In this document: piece by piece, positions 42,233-50,952 of the stretch
Layout: every line of letters begins with the position of its first letter
How positions within the stretch are numbered: position 1 is the first letter of the stretch
From: a virus
Direction: 5' to 3' (one strand)
Length of the DNA: 64,000 bases
Virus record (IMG/VR): IMGVR_UViG_3300032249_001192
Location: 1 to 64,000 of that record
Position numbers and translations under genes: made by a program
Notes under the pieces: model-generated
The model's input: the letters and a program-made list of their open reading frames with translations, nothing else
The model's database searches: none
Told to the model about the DNA's origin: nothing

Positions 42233-43336
42233 TTAGTTCTGTTTGAGGAAGTGTATGATCTTGTCGCAGATAAAACTAATTTGACTTTCGCTAAGGGTAG
42301 GATATGATGGCATTATTAAACATTGGTTTTGTAACATTTTTGAGTTGTCATTAGATATGCATCTGGTAGACTTTAGATATTCGTGTTGATGTATATCGTA
42401 AAACATTGGCCTTGTATCTATTCCCGCTTCATACAAATATAATTCGAGTGATTTTTTCTTTTCTAAATCAAAATCTACAAATCTCATTCCAAACATCCAA
42501 TTAGAATGAGAGGTGTCAGGATCTGTATTCTGGAAAGATATGTTAGATCTGTTTAAGATAGATTTATATTGCTTAAAAATGTTCTTTTTTTGTTTTACAA
42601 TCCAGTCTAAGTCGTTTAATTGGCCATATAATATAGCGGCTTGTATATTTGTCATTCTATAATTATAACCAATATAGTCGTGAATGAATTTTTTATGGGA
42701 TTGTCCTTGATTTTTTACTGTATTAATATAAGAGAAAAGTTCATCATCAGAAGTTATAAAAGCACCACCTTCTCCGCATGTTATTGTTTTATTACCAAAA
42801 AAAGATACTGACGAAGCAAAACATTCCGATCCGGATGGTTTGTCTCCATATGATCCCAAGAAGCCTTCGCAATTATCTTCTATAAAAACAGTATTTGGGA
42901 ATTTTTGTTGTAGTTTTGGAACATTGATAATATTTCCAATATTATGTACTATCAACACTGCAGTTTCTTCATCTAAATACTCTTCCAGATAAGAGTCCTC
43001 AAAATTCCAAGTACTTAAATTGGCATCTATCGCTATTAGTTCGTATTTTTGAGTATATAAAAAAGCATTCCATGCCGCTACATATACATTATTTGGAACA
43101 ATAATCTTTTTTATAGACGGATATTTATACTGTAATGCCAGAGCTAATAGGTGAGTTGCTGTAGTTCCATTATTTGTTAGTATTATTTTATGATTATTGT
43201 ATTGGGCTTTTGATTTTAATAGATTTTTTGTTAAATCTAGGTATTCTCCTTGAGATGATATCCATCCACTATCTAGTGCTTTATGGGCGTGTTCTAGATT
43301 GTTTTTAGTCAGATATGGTTGATATATGGGTATCAT
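42233..43336 (-). CDS. DegT/DnrJ/EryC1/StrS-family sugar aminotransferase
   Basis: 367 aa PLP enzyme that makes amino-deoxy sugars from nucleotide keto-sugars. NNGTTATHLLALALQ binds PLP phosphate, FIEDNCEGFLGSYGDK has the ring-stacking Asp region, and VSFFGNKTITCGEGGAFIT holds the internal aldimine Lys. GYNYRMTNIQAAILYGQL is the usual following block. With the nearby GNAT (44261) it could produce an N-acylated amino sugar. 4-base overlap with the methyltransferase upstream. Confidence 0.9.
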   Translation of the reverse strand: MIPIYQPYLTKNNLEHAHKALDSGWISSQGEYLDLTKNLLKSKAQYNNHKIILTNNGTTATHLLALALQYKYPSIKKIIVPNNVYVAAWNAFLYTQKYELIAIDANLSTWNFEDSYLEEYLDEETAVLIVHNIGNIINVPKLQQKFPNTVFIEDNCEGFLGSYGDKPSGSECFASSVSFFGNKTITCGEGGAFITSDDELFSYINTVKNQGQSHKKFIHDYIGYNYRMTNIQAAILYGQLNDLDWIVKQKKNIFKQYKSILNRSNISFQNTDPDTSHSNWMFGMRFVDFDLEKKKSLELYLYEAGIDTRPMFYDIHQHEYLKSTRCISNDNSKMLQNQCLIMPSYPTLSESQISFICDKIIHFLKQN

Positions 43337-43929
43337 TTTATTTTTTGGATATGAGCTAGTCCCGTACTATCAGGTATAACATTTATTAGTTTAAAGTTAG
43401 TGTTGTTAGTATCCTGTAAATATCTTTGAATAAAGTTACCCCTACCTTCTGGAACACTCCAGTCATGTAGTAATAGATTACAGCCTATTTTGATCTTGTC
43501 TTCTAAAAATTTAAAAGACTGTACGTTTTCTGACACATTGTAATTTTGTATATATGCACTAATATTAAGCTTATGTAATCCGTTTGGTAGTTCATCTCCT
43601 CCATCTAGCAAAATTAAGTCAACAGAATTCAAAAATTCATAGGATAAATTTTTTAATCCGTCAATAAAAGAAGTATTATAAAGTTTGATATTATTGGTAT
43701 AACTACTATTATCGTAAAAACGTTTAGCCACCTCGTAGAAGCTATGGTTTTCCTCAAAAGTATATAATATTCCTCCTGTTTCAGATAAACCTTTGACAAG
43801 ACTTAGTGTGCTACCACCACCGTACCAAGTTCCTGATTCGATAGCCTGCTTACTGTTAGTGTTTTTAACAGTATTGTATATGTATTCTTTTTCCTTTATT
43901 GACATTTGTCCTAGCGGGATTGTGTTCAT
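43333..43929 (-). CDS. SAM-dependent methyltransferase (class I)
   Basis: 198 aa. Motif I QAIESGTWYGGGSTLSLVKG, TFEENHSFYEVAKRFY (acidic ribose-binding end), VDLILLDGGDELPNG (motif III/IV) and IGCNLLLHDWSVPEGRG. The pattern is of the CmcI/sugar-type 3-O-methyltransferase family. It sits between DegT and the LGSLVDKLTTVDLKMW-type gene, in keeping with sugar modification. Confidence 0.75.
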   Translation of the reverse strand: MNTIPLGQMSIKEKEYIYNTVKNTNSKQAIESGTWYGGGSTLSLVKGLSETGGILYTFEENHSFYEVAKRFYDNSSYTNNIKLYNTSFIDGLKNLSYEFLNSVDLILLDGGDELPNGLHKLNISAYIQNYNVSENVQSFKFLEDKIKIGCNLLLHDWSVPEGRGNFIQRYLQDTNNTNFKLINVIPDSTGLAHIQKIK

Positions 43930-43937
43930 GATATTTT

Positions 43938-44246
43938 TTAATATGTTTTATAACTTCTCTGTAAAAATTTACCATTATCTAATTCTTCTCCATTTATCTT
44001 AGCATTAATAATTTCAATAATTTTTTGATCTACTTCATTAATTAGTTGATTTCTTTGAACATTTAAATCGCATGCTTTTTTTAAGCACTCCCATAATTCC
44101 ATAGCTCCGCCTTCTGTCTCAAAGTATTTAGATTTATATTCATCAAAGGTCATACGTCTAATATTATATAGTAATTCTTGATTATTCCACATTTTTAAAT
44201 CGACAGTAGTCAATTTATCCACAAGACTTCCTAGCGTGTCTGACAT
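43938..44246 (-). CDS. Small LGSLVDKLTTVDLKMW-type protein, 102 aa
   Basis: All-helical, starting MSDTLGSLVDKLTTVDLKMW, a block I associate with short proteins next to glycosyltransferases in bacterial and phage glycan loci. AMELWECLKKACDLNVQRNQ and LINEVDQKIIEIINAK follow. No catalytic motif. Perhaps an accessory subunit of a neighbouring transferase. Confidence 0.6.
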   Translation of the reverse strand: MSDTLGSLVDKLTTVDLKMWNNQELLYNIRRMTFDEYKSKYFETEGGAMELWECLKKACDLNVQRNQLINEVDQKIIEIINAKINGEELDNGKFLQRSYKTY

Positions 44247-44260
44247 TAGTTATCTCCTTA

Positions 44261-44725
44261 TCATATTTCTAAGTATCCAACAAAAGTTGAGTCTGATTGT
44301 GATTCTAGCACATATCCTAATTTATTGTATAAGTTAATAGCTTTTATATTGTCTTTATATACAGTTAGTCTAATTTTGGAAACACCTCGTTCTTTGGCTC
44401 TAGAATGTAAAAACAACATCATTTTTTTGCCAAAACCAAATTTTCTGTAATTAGGAGATACCGCTATTCCTATGCTTGGTATAGTAAATCCTTCATCCCA
44501 TCCTCGCAATATACCATAGGATACAATTTGTTCATCTTGACACATAATCCAGTATTCGTCTAGGCTATTGCTTGATATAATTTTTTTAATGGTATTTATA
44601 TCAAACGCATGAGGATGGAATATATTCTCTTCTTGATTATCTGTAAGGTCTTTCAAAAAATCTAAGAATAAAAACAAATATTTATCATTGAGTTTACAGA
44701 AGTTGTTTTTTATATCATTATCCAT
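44261..44725 (-). CDS. GNAT-family acetyltransferase
   Basis: 154 aa. GNAT core: IGIAVSPNYRKFGFGKKMMLF with the acetyl-CoA pyrophosphate loop RxxGxG variant (RKFGFGK), then SKIRLTVYKDNIKAINLYNK and LGYVLESQSD. N-acetylation of the amino sugar produced by the DegT enzyme is the most economical role. It overlaps the next GT gene upstream by 16 bases. Confidence 0.85.
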   Translation of the reverse strand: MDNDIKNNFCKLNDKYLFLFLDFLKDLTDNQEENIFHPHAFDINTIKKIISSNSLDEYWIMCQDEQIVSYGILRGWDEGFTIPSIGIAVSPNYRKFGFGKKMMLFLHSRAKERGVSKIRLTVYKDNIKAINLYNKLGYVLESQSDSTFVGYLEI

Positions 44726-45363
44726 GATTTATGTGGTTTTTTCATAACACTTATATGGTCAGGGTATCTTTTTATGTATCTGTGATTAAGTAAAGGAATA
44801 TTTCCTGTATCAATCGAGTCTACTAAACAAATAAAAGAAGAATCAATACAATGTATTTCTTTAGCATGCTGTATAGTGTATATCCAATCAAAAAACTTCC
44901 CGTGAGTTGGTGAGATCAAGGGAAGATTATGGCGGATAATATATGGAGATTTAACTATACTATGGTCGTGAACAAATATGTATTCATTTTCTTTAATATT
45001 CAACGAATCAAACAATTGTTTTTCATCAGCTAAGTTTCTATTGATATAAAATTTTTGGTACTCATATTCAATGGGGACATTTGCCATTTTATAAAATTGA
45101 GCAATAAAATTTTCTCTTGTATGAAGCTGAAATCCAATATACAGAACGTTTTTAAGTTGATTCTTTTTTATAAAGTTTTGAACATATTCATCATCACCAA
45201 CTATCAATTCTAGGTTATTTATATCATTATACATGTACTGTACATTATCTTTATTGTGGGGTTTAACAAATAAAGAAACCTTGTCATTATTTTCGCAATA
45301 GTGTCTAACTATTCCATGACAGGATATGTGATCTCCAAGACCAAGATGGTGATAAATAAACAT
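44710..45363 (-). CDS. GT-B-like glycosyltransferase-fold protein (heptosyltransferase-like)
   Basis: 217 aa. MFIYHHLGLGDHISCHGIVR is the 'h..gLGDhi...g.vr' start seen in ADP-heptose-type GT9-like proteins. EYIFVHDHSIVKSPYIIRHN and AKEIHCIDSSFICLVDSID ('i...dS.f.hladai') complete the donor-site half. A short, possibly single-domain, GT-B derivative. Activity uncertain. Confidence 0.65.
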   Translation of the reverse strand: MFIYHHLGLGDHISCHGIVRHYCENNDKVSLFVKPHNKDNVQYMYNDINNLELIVGDDEYVQNFIKKNQLKNVLYIGFQLHTRENFIAQFYKMANVPIEYEYQKFYINRNLADEKQLFDSLNIKENEYIFVHDHSIVKSPYIIRHNLPLISPTHGKFFDWIYTIQHAKEIHCIDSSFICLVDSIDTGNIPLLNHRYIKRYPDHISVMKKPHKSWIMI

Positions 45364-45369
45364 AAGTAT

Positions 45370-46020
45370 TTAAATATTGAAAGAATTTAAGTATTCAAAC
45401 TGATCTTTGGTTTTTATGTAATGAAATGAAATATGTTCATGGGGTTTCTGAATACCATAAAATTCTGGTGGTTGAGAGTACACTCCTGGTAAATTTTCAT
45501 TAATAATACCAGCCTGTCTACCTATAAGTCCTATAGCAACATCGGAGTATACTAAACTATTTAGCTCACCTATAGTATATTGATTATGAGCACACAAAGA
45601 TTTAAGAGAAACCTTATTAAACAAAATTCCTCCACCTCCAAGAACATAGAATAAGTTTCTATCATTTGGCCAAGTATTGCTTACTTGTCCATATATTCTA
45701 TTATCATATTTGTTTAATGTTTCTATGATAGAATCTAAATTATTTACATAAACGAAAACATCGTCACCAATAAAGAAAAACCAATCAAACCTATTTATAT
45801 GATTATCTAAAGCATAATACATAGCATAAAAATTTTTATACATACTAGACAGGTAGTCGTCTCTGTCTGTGCAGCAGATGTAGTTGGGCCTGTTATCTAT
45901 TCTGTCTGTAATATGAAATATGTTTTGATTTTTTGCCCAAGTGTCATCTATTAGACGACATCTATCTAGGTGTTTATGTGTTGTAAAAGTATAGAATCCA
46001 CAATTAGTTAATATTTTCAT
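45370..46020 (-). CDS. Fringe/GT31-like glycosyltransferase
   Basis: 216 aa. DWFFFIGDDVFVYVNNLDSI contains the D-D-x metal motif with the Fringe/C1GalT context, YVLGGGGILFNKVSLKSLC is the 'GGaG.vls...' block, YSDVAIGLIGRQAGI the 'DDv.iG' block, and ISFHYIKTKDQF the final His element. Fringe-like transferases commonly extend O-linked sugars (beta-1,3 linkages), so it could extend glycans on Thr-rich proteins. ATGA overlap with the gene upstream. Confidence 0.75.
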   Translation of the reverse strand: MKILTNCGFYTFTTHKHLDRCRLIDDTWAKNQNIFHITDRIDNRPNYICCTDRDDYLSSMYKNFYAMYYALDNHINRFDWFFFIGDDVFVYVNNLDSIIETLNKYDNRIYGQVSNTWPNDRNLFYVLGGGGILFNKVSLKSLCAHNQYTIGELNSLVYSDVAIGLIGRQAGIINENLPGVYSQPPEFYGIQKPHEHISFHYIKTKDQFEYLNSFNI

Positions 46021-46670
46021 ATTAAAAACTTATAGAATTCTGGGTGTCGAACGTTGTGTTCGTCATAAACGTCTCCAACAAATTCAGTGTCTTCTCTTAT
46101 GGTAGGAAAAGGTTTTTTGTCAAAAAACTCGTCGTGAACAACTTTGTCGTCACCTATCAATGGGTAAAGTTTGTTTCCTAAAAATTCATAATCAGTGCCA
46201 TATTTATCTGTGGCAGTGTAGTTTTTAAGAAGTTCTTCAATATTGTATTTGTTGTTTTTTCTATACCCCCACATGCCACCCAATATAGGATATCCATGAT
46301 GAGGATGATCTCTCATTATGTGAATAGTTTTATTTTGTTTTAACCAATAGTCAACAGCATATTTTTCTCTCATATTAAGACGACTATCAGTATCTCTGAA
46401 TATACAAACATCAAACCGAGGATCAAAACAAGTTTGAAATCTCCAGAATAGATTAGACCATGAGTCTGATCCGTTCATTGTTTTTATAATCACATGATCA
46501 AATTTTTCTAGTTCTATTTTTGTTTGTTCTGGAACAGATGAGTCGCTTATGAAGAATACGCATTTCCATTCTGGATATATTGTTAAAGCTAATTCTGCGT
46601 TTTTAATAGCTCCAGCATTATATTTGGGATTATTTCCCCATAAGCTAAAAGCAATACATTTATTAGTCAT
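46017..46670 (-). CDS. Glycosyltransferase-like protein (GT-A, FRDTDSR type)
   Basis: 217 aa. CIAFSLWGNNPKYNAGAIKN start, VCIFRDTDSRLNMREKYAVD with a DxDS metal-type motif, and HIMRDHPHHGYPILGGMWGY. This 'f.lwg..p.Yn.Ga..na...' family occurs in viral and bacterial glycan clusters. 8-base overlap with the macro-domain gene. Donor unknown. Confidence 0.7.
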   Translation of the reverse strand: MTNKCIAFSLWGNNPKYNAGAIKNAELALTIYPEWKCVFFISDSSVPEQTKIELEKFDHVIIKTMNGSDSWSNLFWRFQTCFDPRFDVCIFRDTDSRLNMREKYAVDYWLKQNKTIHIMRDHPHHGYPILGGMWGYRKNNKYNIEELLKNYTATDKYGTDYEFLGNKLYPLIGDDKVVHDEFFDKKPFPTIREDTEFVGDVYDEHNVRHPEFYKFLI

Positions 46671-47244
46671 TTAACTTATTATTTGTTTTAGGAGGATAGT
46701 TATACACAATAACGTCGAACTGCCCCCAAATATCGTCAATCAAATCAGAAACGAACTGCCAATTACCACCAGCTAGTCCGCTACCAAATTTAGGACAATG
46801 TATTTCTATCTTTTCGCTTTTATTAGAGAATCCCGTATTTGATTTAATATATTGGGACAAAGTATTCATCGACTTAACTAATGCCAAATAGTTTAAAGGC
46901 CTAATATTATTAGTTCCTTTAACTCCATTTTGAGCTATCATATTAACGAAAAATAGTTTATGCTTAAACTTATTGTCTTCATAGACTTTTAGTACTTGGC
47001 TATATCCAAAGTTGTTACGCAAAAAGTGTTTGCCCAATAAGTGATAGTCTTGTTTAACTGAAGGATATTTTTCAGCTAACTGAGCGGCAAATCCAGCACC
47101 GAATAGATCTATGTTATTGCACACATGAGGAACAAATACCGTAGATCCATTGTTACCGGAACTTACTCTTTCTCTGATAGATTCAAAAAGATTTTGATTA
47201 GAAAATCTGTAGTTGGGTAATAGTTTATTTATTTTTATTGACAT
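46663..47244 (-). CDS. Macro-domain protein (ADP-ribose-binding)
   Basis: 193 aa from ATG 47244 (SD AAAGGT). Macro signature: VFVPHVCNNIDLFGAGFAAQ (the N-x-x-x-x-x-G-x-G-x-A block), KYPSVKQDY, FVNMIAQNGVKGTNN and IEIHCPKFGSGLAGGNWQFV (phosphate loop G-x-G-x-G/A-x-GG). Similar to Poa1-type ADP-ribose-1''-phosphate phosphatases. In a phage it could remove or process ADP-ribose, e.g. counter NAD-based or ADP-ribosylation defences, or recycle tRNA-splicing by-products. Inference only. Confidence 0.82.
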   Translation of the reverse strand: MSIKINKLLPNYRFSNQNLFESIRERVSSGNNGSTVFVPHVCNNIDLFGAGFAAQLAEKYPSVKQDYHLLGKHFLRNNFGYSQVLKVYEDNKFKHKLFFVNMIAQNGVKGTNNIRPLNYLALVKSMNTLSQYIKSNTGFSNKSEKIEIHCPKFGSGLAGGNWQFVSDLIDDIWGQFDVIVYNYPPKTNNKLND

Positions 47245-47248
47245 TTGA

Positions 47249-47500
47249 TTACCTTTGAATTTTTGGCCATTTGCCAATAGGACATTCTTGATCAGCCCAT
47301 GCTAATTTATTTAAGAATCTCTTCTTCTTGCTCAAATAACATCCACACACATTGCATTGCTCTTTACTTGCGTTGAATTCTTGACATGTTTCACATATCT
47401 GGTATCTATCCAGTATTTCTTTTTGTGTGGACTTTGGAAATCCACCATAAATATGAAACCATAAGGACTTAATGAAGATCTGTAGTCTGATTAGGAACAT
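47249..47500 (-). CDS. Small zinc-binding phage protein, 83 aa
   Basis: ATG 47500 (SD GGAAG) chosen; it overlaps the upstream gene by 32 bases. YQICETCQEFNASKEQCNVC then GCYLSKKKRF gives a C-x2-C-x9-C-x2-C-G-C knuckle, and DQECPIGKWPK a final Cys. This short Cys-knuckle family is frequent in T4-like and other large phages and is of unknown role. Confidence 0.7.
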   Translation of the reverse strand: MFLIRLQIFIKSLWFHIYGGFPKSTQKEILDRYQICETCQEFNASKEQCNVCGCYLSKKKRFLNKLAWADQECPIGKWPKIQR

Positions 47501-47720
47501 CCTTCTTCCTTTCTTTAATGGCAACAATATTTGAATCTTTGTCTACTGTAAAAAGATCAATTTGTTCTATGATAAGATCAGGCAACATCCATTTTGTTGT
47601 TCCATCAAGAAGAGAAACACATAAACGAGAGCCATTTTTCTTGTAGTCTGTGGTGACCACATATTGGCATCCATTGTGCTGATAGCAATCACCAATTAAT
47701 AATTCTTCTAAGTATTTCAT
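47469..47720 (-). CDS. Small phage protein, 83 aa
   Basis: MKYLEELLIGDCYQHNGCQY, then VVTTDYKKNGSRLCVSLLDG and TKWMLPDLIIEQIDLFTVDK. A small beta protein in which the 'l.iGd.f...g..Y' opening resembles the 59-aa gene between the dnaE halves. Such proteins are widespread in aquatic phages without known function. Confidence 0.65.
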   Translation of the reverse strand: MKYLEELLIGDCYQHNGCQYVVTTDYKKNGSRLCVSLLDGTTKWMLPDLIIEQIDLFTVDKDSNIVAIKERKKDVPNQTTDLH

Positions 47721-47725
47721 ATTAA

Positions 47726-47920
47726 TTAATGATTGTAGTATCTATCCCAGTCTTCCCATTCTTCGTCTTGAAGATCTTCTTTGTGTTTTTTAATCTGTTT
47801 ATTTATATCTTTAGGAGAAAAATCAATATCGTCGTAACGTGGTTTGTTACGCTTATTTTTGATTTTGTCTCTTCTGTCGAGTTTTCGGTCTTTTTCTGGA
47901 AATTCGTTGTTTGGTTTCAT
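47726..47920 (-). CDS. Small, highly charged protein, 64 aa
   Basis: ATG 47920; the longer frame begins with TTG. Alternating Lys/Arg/Asp/Glu with no hydrophobic core (FPEKDRKLDRRDKIKNKRNK, then KEDLQDEEWEDWDRYYNH): probably disordered and nucleic-acid or protein binding. It follows the candidate promoter at 47949-47979, thus heading the leftward unit of glycan cluster II. Confidence 0.55.
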   Translation of the reverse strand: MKPNNEFPEKDRKLDRRDKIKNKRNKPRYDDIDFSPKDINKQIKKHKEDLQDEEWEDWDRYYNH

Positions 47921-47948
47921 GGAAGTTGTAATTGCCAAAAGTATCTTC

Positions 47949-47979
47949 TGTATACTAACTCATAAATTCTCTGTGTCAA
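47949..47979 (-). promoter_or_regulatory. Candidate sigma70-type promoter
   Basis: Minus strand TTGACA (47979-47974) with a weak -10 (GTATAC at 18 bases or TATACA at 19 bases spacing). Located 30 bases before ATG 47920. A perfect -35 but poor -10, so moderate confidence. Confidence 0.4.
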
Positions 47980-47996
47980 CTTTTTTTTAATGGCCA

Positions 47997-48050
47997 ATCC
48001 ACCCTTGACAGCATATCGAATTCGGATTAGTATTATGCAGGTCGGTGGAT
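47997..48050. repeat. Nested inverted repeat in an intergenic region
   Basis: Outer arms ATCCACC (47997-48003) / GGTGGAT (48044-48050) enclosing inner arms GCATA / TATGC and a CGAATTCG palindrome. No T-run on either strand at the right place for termination. A TTGACA on the plus strand (48005-48010) overlaps it. Possible structured RNA, operator or replication-associated site; the rest of 47939-48084 shows nothing else. Confidence 0.4.
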
Positions 48051-48084
48051 ATAATATATACTCTTACTACTTATCCCGGAGTTC

Positions 48085-50760
48085 TCAATTGATATACACT
48101 CTGGTTGACCTAGCGCTACTTGCACCAGCCACATTTACTGATCTAATAGAAATATCATAATTTTTACCTCTCGTTATTGCGTAGCCGCTATTCCCATAGA
48201 TAGTATAGTATAAATTTGCATGAGGAGACGAATAATTATCCCATCCTATTGGGGTGGATCCTTGGTCTTTAGCACCAGCACCAACAAATATTTGACCAGT
48301 AATAGAAGGGTCCTCTACTTGTGTAAAATTAATCAAGTATTGATAAACACCAGTTGTAAACATGTTAGGCCATTGCAGATTCACTATTGTTCCAACAGAA
48401 TTTGGAAAATTAGATGATGCAATTAATGATGGTGGGGCGGATGGTAACTCTGCATACTCGGCATAGAATTGCAATTCATTTCCGTCGCCTCTTGAATTGT
48501 TTGGAATAATGCGAATTCTATAAGGATTACCAATTGTGGATGTGGGAATAATACATTTCCATTTTGAAATACTATAATCAAAACCTATATTAGTAGTAGT
48601 TAATGTTGGAATACTAGATTGCCACCAGTCTCCATTTGTTGCCAATTGATATTCACAACGGTAAGATACCGGAGCAACATTTTCTCCATAATAGTCTGGC
48701 GGAGCTGTCCATAAAACAGTCAGAGAATTTGAGTTTCTATTAACTGAAACATTCTTAGCATTAATAAGAAATCTATACCTACCAAGGTAGTAAGAATATC
48801 CAAATTCAAATGCATTTTGCACATTGGTTGCTAAATAATTATACAGATTAAGATTAACTATTGAATTATTATCATTATTAACCGAACCAGGTCTCCCAGC
48901 AAAACTATACGGGACTATAGTAACAGGCGTACAATAAGGACCAACGTTTCCGTTACTATAAACTGGAGCGATTGATATTGAATACGTTACTCCGCCTTTA
49001 AGCATTCTAACTCTATATCCATATGATGTTATTGCTTGTAAAACTCCATATTGATTAGCATATGGGTATGGAGGAGGATTAGAATCCCAATATGAAAGAC
49101 CATTAATTACCCTGTATGAATTGTTGTTATCCCAATTTATGATATATTCTTGTTTAGATGGATCTGGTTGAATAATATTATTGACTTCTGAAGCGGTAGA
49201 ACCGTAAGCTCCTCTTGGATCTATTGGTCCTCCTGCTATTTTTATTTTCCAAGAAAGAGGATATCCTATTTTAACAATACCTGATGACCAAGATATGTCT
49301 ATTTCGGCGCTATTATATCGCGTATCAGTAACAGATAAACTGCCTAATACTAACCTAACGGACAAATTCGATGCTCTTTGAGCTAGCGTTTCAGTTGGGG
49401 TTACTGTTGGTGTTGGTGTTGTTGTTGGGGTTAATGTTCTTGTTCTTGTTGGGGTAGCTGTTGGAGTTAATGTTCTTGTTATTGTTAGAGTAATTGTTGG
49501 GGTGGTTGTTGGGGTTGTGGTTATTGTTGGAGTTATTGTTGGAGTAGAAGTTTTTGTTATCGTTGGAGTCAGTGATCTAGTTGGTGTTTGTGTGGCTGTT
49601 ATGGTTGGTGTTGTTGACGATGTTATTGTTGGTGATGGCGTCGGAGTTGGAGTTCTGCTAGCGTCTGGTGTTGGAGTAATTGTTGGAGTTCTTGTTGGGG
49701 TTACTGTTTTGGTTGAACTGATGGTAATTGTTGGAGTAACAGATGGTGTAATTGTTGGCGTTTTAGTTGCCGTAATTGATGGAGTAGTAGTTGGAGTATT
49801 TGTTCTTGTTGGTGATACCGACGATGTTATTGATGGCGTAACTGTTGATGTTGCAGTTATTGTTGGTGTTACCGTTGATGTTGGGGTGACACTTGAGGTT
49901 ATGGTAAGAGTAGGCGTTACTGTAATGGTCGGAGTAGTAGTTGGCGTTGGAGTTATAGAGGACGTTACTGTTGGTGTAACGGTTGGTGTTGCTGTTATAG
50001 TCGCTGTTGGAGTTGGTGTTTCACTTCCGGTAATTGTTATGGTTGGAGTCAACGAAGACGTTGGAGTAATTGACGGCGTTTGTGTTTGCGTGGCTGTAAT
50101 TGTTGGTGTTTGACTTGGAGTACTTGTAATCGTACTTGTTACAGTAGGAGTTATAGTACAAGTTGGTGTTGGTGTTGTTGTACAGGTACTGGTTGCTGTT
50201 GGCGTTATTGTCGATGTTGGTGTGCTAGTATTAGTTAAAGTTATGGTTTGGGTGGGTGTTTGAGTTGGTGTCGATGTTTTTGTTGGTGTTAGTGTTGGTG
50301 TTGTGCTAGCACCCGGAGTGGGGGTCCTTGTGGGTGTAGCTGTTCTAGTAGGTGTTTTACTCCTGGTAATTGTTATTGAAGGAGTTATAGAGGAAGTTAC
50401 AGTACTAGTTGGAGTTACACTAGGAGTAGTTGTAATTGTTGAAGTTATGCTAGGAGTAATAGTGGGAGTGGCCGTTATTGATGACGTAATAGTAATGGTG
50501 GGAGTAATAGTGGGAGTAATAGTGATTGTTGTAGTTGGAGTTGGGCTGCGTGTTGGGGTTTTTGTAGGGGTTTTAGTAGGTGTAGGAGTTCTACCTGTAC
50601 GTGTTGGTGTTCTTGTCGTAGTTATCGTTGGAGTTATTGTTTGGGTTTTGGTTGGGGTTCTTGTTGGAGTTGGAGTTTTTGTTGGAGTTCTGGAGGGACC
50701 AAGACCAACATCACTCAATGCCTTTTCACAATTATTACAGTCGTTTGGTGACATAGTCAT
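48085..50760 (-). CDS. Thr/Pro-repeat (mucin-like) surface protein with fibronectin-III-like C-terminal half
   Basis: 891 aa. Residues ~3-20 include a Cys pair (DCNNCEKAL). Residues ~20-457 are almost purely Thr/Pro/Ser/Ile/Val in TPTxT-type repeats with scattered Arg/Lys, a mucin-like stalk with hundreds of potential O-glycosylation sites. Residues ~457-891 are beta-sandwich domains of fibronectin-III type ([59 protein letters not shown]). No signal peptide, so a virion fibre rather than a secreted protein is likely. A TATAAATA late-type element is 40 bases upstream. Confidence 0.8.
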   Translation of the reverse strand: MTMSPNDCNNCEKALSDVGLGPSRTPTKTPTPTRTPTKTQTITPTITTTRTPTRTGRTPTPTKTPTKTPTRSPTPTTTITITPTITPTITITSSITATPTITPSITSTITTTPSVTPTSTVTSSITPSITITRSKTPTRTATPTRTPTPGASTTPTLTPTKTSTPTQTPTQTITLTNTSTPTSTITPTATSTCTTTPTPTCTITPTVTSTITSTPSQTPTITATQTQTPSITPTSSLTPTITITGSETPTPTATITATPTVTPTVTSSITPTPTTTPTITVTPTLTITSSVTPTSTVTPTITATSTVTPSITSSVSPTRTNTPTTTPSITATKTPTITPSVTPTITISSTKTVTPTRTPTITPTPDASRTPTPTPSPTITSSTTPTITATQTPTRSLTPTITKTSTPTITPTITTTPTTTPTITLTITRTLTPTATPTRTRTLTPTTTPTPTVTPTETLAQRASNLSVRLVLGSLSVTDTRYNSAEIDISWSSGIVKIGYPLSWKIKIAGGPIDPRGAYGSTASEVNNIIQPDPSKQEYIINWDNNNSYRVINGLSYWDSNPPPYPYANQYGVLQAITSYGYRVRMLKGGVTYSISIAPVYSNGNVGPYCTPVTIVPYSFAGRPGSVNNDNNSIVNLNLYNYLATNVQNAFEFGYSYYLGRYRFLINAKNVSVNRNSNSLTVLWTAPPDYYGENVAPVSYRCEYQLATNGDWWQSSIPTLTTTNIGFDYSISKWKCIIPTSTIGNPYRIRIIPNNSRGDGNELQFYAEYAELPSAPPSLIASSNFPNSVGTIVNLQWPNMFTTGVYQYLINFTQVEDPSITGQIFVGAGAKDQGSTPIGWDNYSSPHANLYYTIYGNSGYAITRGKNYDISIRSVNVAGASSARSTRVYIN
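49390..50700. repeat. Low-complexity Thr/Pro-coding repeat tract
   Basis: About 1.3 kb of degenerate GTTGGAGTTATTGTTGG-like units (plus strand), coding for TPTxT repeats on the minus strand. Likely prone to slippage and recombination, so its length may vary between relatives or be mis-assembled. Confidence 0.9.
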
Positions 50761-50800
50761 AATAAATTCGATTCTTTATGATATTAAACTAGATTAGCCA

Positions 50801-50808
50801 TATTTATA
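50801..50808 (-). promoter_or_regulatory. TATAAATA late-promoter-like element
   Basis: Minus strand GTATTATAAATATGG; TATAAATA equals the T4 late promoter core, 40 bases before the Thr/Pro-protein ATG at 50760. AT-richness makes chance possible. Confidence 0.5.
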
Positions 50809-50880
50809 ATACTAAATTTTCTAATACTTAAGTATTACACTATAATTGCAATAATCTAAGAACAAAGACTGCTTTAAACC

Positions 50881-50908
50881 TTGACTTCAACAACACCAAG
50901 AATATAAT
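50881..50908 (+). promoter_or_regulatory. Sigma70-type promoter of the rightward glycan operon
   Basis: TTGACT (50881-50886), 16-base spacer, TATAAT (50903-50908); 44 bases before the ATG at 50953. Drives the only rightward operon in the window. Confidence 0.75.
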
Positions 50909-50952
50909 CTTATTAGTGTAGCGCAAGACTTTTAAATGACAAGTTTTTTATA

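Noticed and set aside
47998-48050. tRNA gene or rho-independent terminator in the intergenic inverted repeat
   Set aside because: No cloverleaf arms or T-loop consensus can be fitted, and the T/A run is on the wrong side of the stem for termination on either strand.
49390-50700. CRISPR-like or satellite array suggested by the dense repeats
   Set aside because: Units are irregular in length, follow codon phase and lack spacers; this is protein-coding low complexity.
49502-50797. Long plus-strand ORFs rich in Val/Gly (VGVIVGV pattern) opposite the Thr/Pro tract
   Set aside because: They are the antisense reading of the ACN/CCN-rich repeat, which cannot easily make stops; composition is pure repeat with no domain, and the minus-strand frame extends into real folded domains.
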